Assembly (NCBI GenBank): GCA_035536775.1
Contig: DATLNM010000016.1
Span: 1-32,516, forward strand
DNA from: DATLNM01 sp035536775
Lineage (GTDB): Bacteria > Actinomycetota > CADDZG01 > WHSQ01
DNA length: 32,516 nucleotides
Reading direction: 5' to 3'
Shown here piece after piece: positions 30,692-32,516 of this stretch. Every line of letters starts with the position of its first letter. The stretch's first letter is position 1. Below the pieces are notes generated by a model. The model was not told the DNA's origin, made no database searches, and saw nothing but the letters and a program-made list of their open reading frames with translations. Both the position numbers and the translations under genes were made by a program.

Positions 30692-31910
30692 CCGATACCG
30701 GAACCCTGAACTCGATCTCGGTGCCGCGCCCCGGTTGTGTCGCGACGGACATCGAACCGCCGAGGTCCACGATGCGACCCTTCATGCTCTTCAACATGCC
30801 GACCTTCCCCTCGCGTTCGAGCATGCCCTCGTCATAGTCGAAACCGGCGCCGTCGTCGCGGATGCTGACCACTGATTCCCCGCCATCCTCTTCGATGAAG
30901 ATGTTGACCTTGGTCGCGTCGGCGTGCTCGACGACATTGTCGAGGGTTTGGCGGACCGCCGCCGTGATCTCCTCTACCGCGAACGCCTCCATCCACAGTG
31001 GCCCTGTCGCGCTGACCACGACTTCGACAGACTCGACGCCGCGCGCGATCTCCTCCACGGCATCGCGAAGCGACGAGCGCCCCGACGGCGCGTCCTGCGG
31101 CGTGCGCAAGATCAGAGCTCGGAGCTCCTCTTCCTGCCGACCTGCAGTAGCCGCGAGCTCGGCTACTGCGGATGGCTCGATGTGACCCGACGCGGCGAGC
31201 TCCTTCCCCCTCTTGTGCACGAGAGCTAGCGCTTGCAAAACGGAGTCGTGGATCGCGCGCGCCAGCGTCTCGCGTTCCGAAAGCCTGGCTCTCAATTCAC
31301 GCTCGTGTAGGGCTTCCTCGTTGGCGAGCGCGACCGCTTCGGCAGATCGTCCCAGCATCCGAGCGACGAAGCCGACCGCGAGTCCTCCGACGAAGTAGTT
31401 CAGCATCGCCCCGGTCAGGTTCTGGACCTGTCCCGGCGACAGCTCGTCGAGAGTCACTCCGTTGAGTGGGCGGGTGAGCACGTGCGCGATCGAGAGCACC
31501 GCGGCCGTCAGGGCTCCGGCCGCAGGGCCACGCCATGCGCCCCACAAGAGGGGCGCGCTCAGCGGATAGCCGGTCGCGAAGAACGGACGTCCGGAGATGA
31601 CGTCGCCGTCTTTTACTACGAGTCCCGAAGCGAGGATCAGCCAGCCGCACAGCGCAACATCGAAAGCCATGATGGCGCCGTTCCACGACGATCGAGTCAG
31701 GGTGAGCCACAGGGTCCAGGCCGCAGCGGCCCCGATCGAGGCCCACGCGATCTCGACACGGATGAGCTCGTGGCGCCCCATGACCGCGAGGCCGGCCATC
31801 CACAGCAGCCAGACCCACCGGAACACGATGGCGCCGGCGACGAGCGAACGGGATTCGTCCTGCACGCTTTCAAGCGGTTTCCGGCGCGGCACGCGGGCGA
31901 CGTCAGACAC
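30684..31910 (-). CDS. MacS-like sensor histidine kinase
   Basis: The 408-residue kinase has about six membrane segments (from residue 24 to about 186), a HisKA_3 domain with phosphorylated H221 in RAIHDSVLQALALV, and a HATPase domain (about 310-405: NVVEHADAT, IRDDGAGFD, KVGMLKSMKGRI, GRGTEIEFRVP). The membrane part fits the DUF5931 type of MacS kinases from Actinomycetota. It starts with GTG at 31910; GAAGCT lies 6 nt upstream, a near-miss of the leaderless -10 pattern seen elsewhere. It is followed by the MacR-like gene with an 8-nt overlap and is divergent from the pilin-like gene. Confidence 0.87.
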   Translation of the reverse strand: MSDVARVPRRKPLESVQDESRSLVAGAIVFRWVWLLWMAGLAVMGRHELIRVEIAWASIGAAAAWTLWLTLTRSSWNGAIMAFDVALCGWLILASGLVVKDGDVISGRPFFATGYPLSAPLLWGAWRGPAAGALTAAVLSIAHVLTRPLNGVTLDELSPGQVQNLTGAMLNYFVGGLAVGFVARMLGRSAEAVALANEEALHERELRARLSERETLARAIHDSVLQALALVHKRGKELAASGHIEPSAVAELAATAGRQEEELRALILRTPQDAPSGRSSLRDAVEEIARGVESVEVVVSATGPLWMEAFAVEEITAAVRQTLDNVVEHADATKVNIFIEEDGGESVVSIRDDGAGFDYDEGMLEREGKVGMLKSMKGRIVDLGGSMSVATQPGRGTEIEFRVPVSDG

Positions 31911-31969
31911 GCCGCCAGCTTCTCACGCTGCCGCACGATTTCTTCGATACAGGTATGACACACTCGGCG

Positions 31970-31988
31970 CCGTCGGATCATCCGACGG
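31970..31988. promoter_or_regulatory. Inverted repeat between macS-like and pilin-like genes
   Basis: CCGTCGGA-TCA-TCCGACGG is a perfect 8-bp inverted repeat with a 3-nt centre, 36 nt before the pilin-like start. It suits a dimeric regulator site, possibly for the MacR-like or other protein, or a leader hairpin. Confidence 0.45.
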
Positions 31989-32024
31989 GTACCCGCGTCA
32001 ACGGTCGATCGAGAAGGGGGCGAG

Positions 32025-32387
32025 ATGCGGCGGATATCAGTGTTTCTCGGTGGTGGCGTGCTGGCTCTTTCAGTAGCCCTTTCGAGCGTCGGCCCGGCAT
32101 CTGCTCAGGGTGGACTAACGAAGAAAGAGAAAGCCGAAGAAACCCTTAAGGACGCTGCAACCGCGCAGGAGAGTTACCGGACCAGCCATCCCACATACAC
32201 GGAGAGCAGAGCGGCCTTGGAGGCGGAGGGGCTGGTCGTGCGGCGAGGGGTTCGGTTCCTCGTTGTCCACGCCGACAGGGATTCGTACTGCATGGACGCG
32301 AAACACCGCAGAGCCAGGAGGTGGCAGCACTACTACAGCGAGGATGGAGCCCCGACGCCTGGACGCTGCACCCCGCAAGAAAACTAG
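32025..32387 (+). CDS. Secreted pilin-head-like protein
   Basis: The 120-residue protein begins with a clear Sec signal (MRRISVFLGG, hydrophobic core, cleavage after ASA at about 27). The mature part (LKDAATAQESYRTSHPTYT, then ALEAEGLVVRRGVRF, DSYCMDA and GAPTPGRC) follows the pattern of actinobacterial type IV pilin-like globular heads, including a final disulphide-type Cys pair. A prepilin has a different N-terminus (short basic leader, G/F-T-L-x-E), which is missing here, so it should be secreted as a soluble domain. A Shine-Dalgarno (AAGGGGG) precedes the ATG. Function unknown. Confidence 0.7.
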   Translation: MRRISVFLGGGVLALSVALSSVGPASAQGGLTKKEKAEETLKDAATAQESYRTSHPTYTESRAALEAEGLVVRRGVRFLVVHADRDSYCMDAKHRRARRWQHYYSEDGAPTPGRCTPQEN

Positions 32388-32399
32388 ATCTCCACAAAC

Positions 32400-32516
32400 T
32401 CACTCGCGTCCTCGGTAGGTCCGGCCGATCCCGTCGAGGGTTCCGAAAGTACCCAGATAGATTTGGGCGTGTTCCACCCCTAAGAGGGGTGCTTCCTCCG
32501 ATATCTCCGGCTCCCC
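32400..32516 (-). CDS. Partial protein, C-terminal 38 residues
   Basis: An open frame enters from the right edge on the minus strand and ends at TGA (32402-32400). The 38 visible residues (including LLGVEHAQIYLGTFGTLDGI and ending YRGRE) read as plausible protein with mostly G/C third positions. The gene is convergent with the pilin-like gene, 12 nt apart. Family not recognised. A hairpin-like CACCCC/GGGGTG (32475-32491) falls inside this frame and need not be a terminator. Confidence 0.45.
   Translation of the reverse strand, partial: GEPEISEEAPLLGVEHAQIYLGTFGTLDGIGRTYRGRE

Noticed and set aside
32475..32491. Hairpin CACCCC-TAAGA-GGGGTG as a terminator
   Set aside because: It falls inside the open frame of the truncated gene at the right edge and has no T-run on either side.
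1..32516. CRISPR arrays, insertion sequences, prophage genes, long direct repeats
   Set aside because: None seen when reading both strands; apart from VapBC there is no mobile-element-like gene.

Overview
The window is GC-rich, densely coded bacterial DNA. It looks chromosomal and actinobacterial (Actinomycetota), probably from a deep or uncultured lineage. Supporting this are a homodimeric pyruvate dehydrogenase E1 (AceE), a MacRS-like two-component pair, a PASTA-less Ser/Thr kinase with a secreted acidic tail, VanW/peptidoglycan-binding proteins, an UvrD-type helicase with a C-terminal HRDC domain, and many genes with a TANNNT box 6 to 8 nt before the start codon (leaderless transcription). 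There is no rRNA, tRNA, CRISPR array, insertion sequence, phage gene or replication origin. No gene-free stretch exceeds 300 bases once the small genes are counted.

Layout, left to right. 1-1247: a truncated membrane or secreted protein, a degenerate GGDEF membrane protein and a 71-residue hypothetical. 1422-4094: aceE. 4125-7692 (minus strand): a secreted Asp-box protein, a thiolase, a tiny 54-residue gene with its own promoter, operator and terminator, and an SCP2 lipid-carrier protein. 7760-9715 (plus): a lipoprotein nuclease, a VapBC toxin-antitoxin pair and a truncated VanW-like protein. 9712-12386: a Ser/Thr kinase and a class V aminotransferase. 12383-18544 (minus): a compact four-gene operon herA-sbcD(mre11)-sbcC(rad50)-nurA. 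18667-19341: a KDPG aldolase with a strong terminator. 19489-23080: a two-domain cupredoxin lipoprotein, a zinc-ribbon membrane protein and a full-length VanW protein. 23085-26086: an UvrD/HRDC helicase and a four-helix membrane protein with a proline/tyrosine-rich tail. 26163-29985 (minus): histidine kinase, response regulator, small lipoprotein, ABC ATPase, ABC permease. 30041-31910 (minus): a MacRS-like regulator/kinase pair. 32025-32516: a secreted pilin-like protein and the end of a truncated gene.

The most notable system is the herA-sbcD-sbcC-nurA operon. It has the gene content of the archaeal DNA-end-resection cluster, packed with overlapping or abutting genes, and encodes a helicase/translocase, two nucleases and an SMC-like ATPase that should process double-strand breaks together. 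Second is an isolated small-protein cassette (6929-7259) with a readable promoter, overlapping operator, strong Shine-Dalgarno and terminator. Third is a recurrent leaderless promoter signature in front of eleven genes, including three very compact divergent promoters. The 26163-31910 block pairs two NarL/LuxR-type sensory systems with an ABC-2 exporter and a small lipoprotein, which suggests an envelope-stress or export response.
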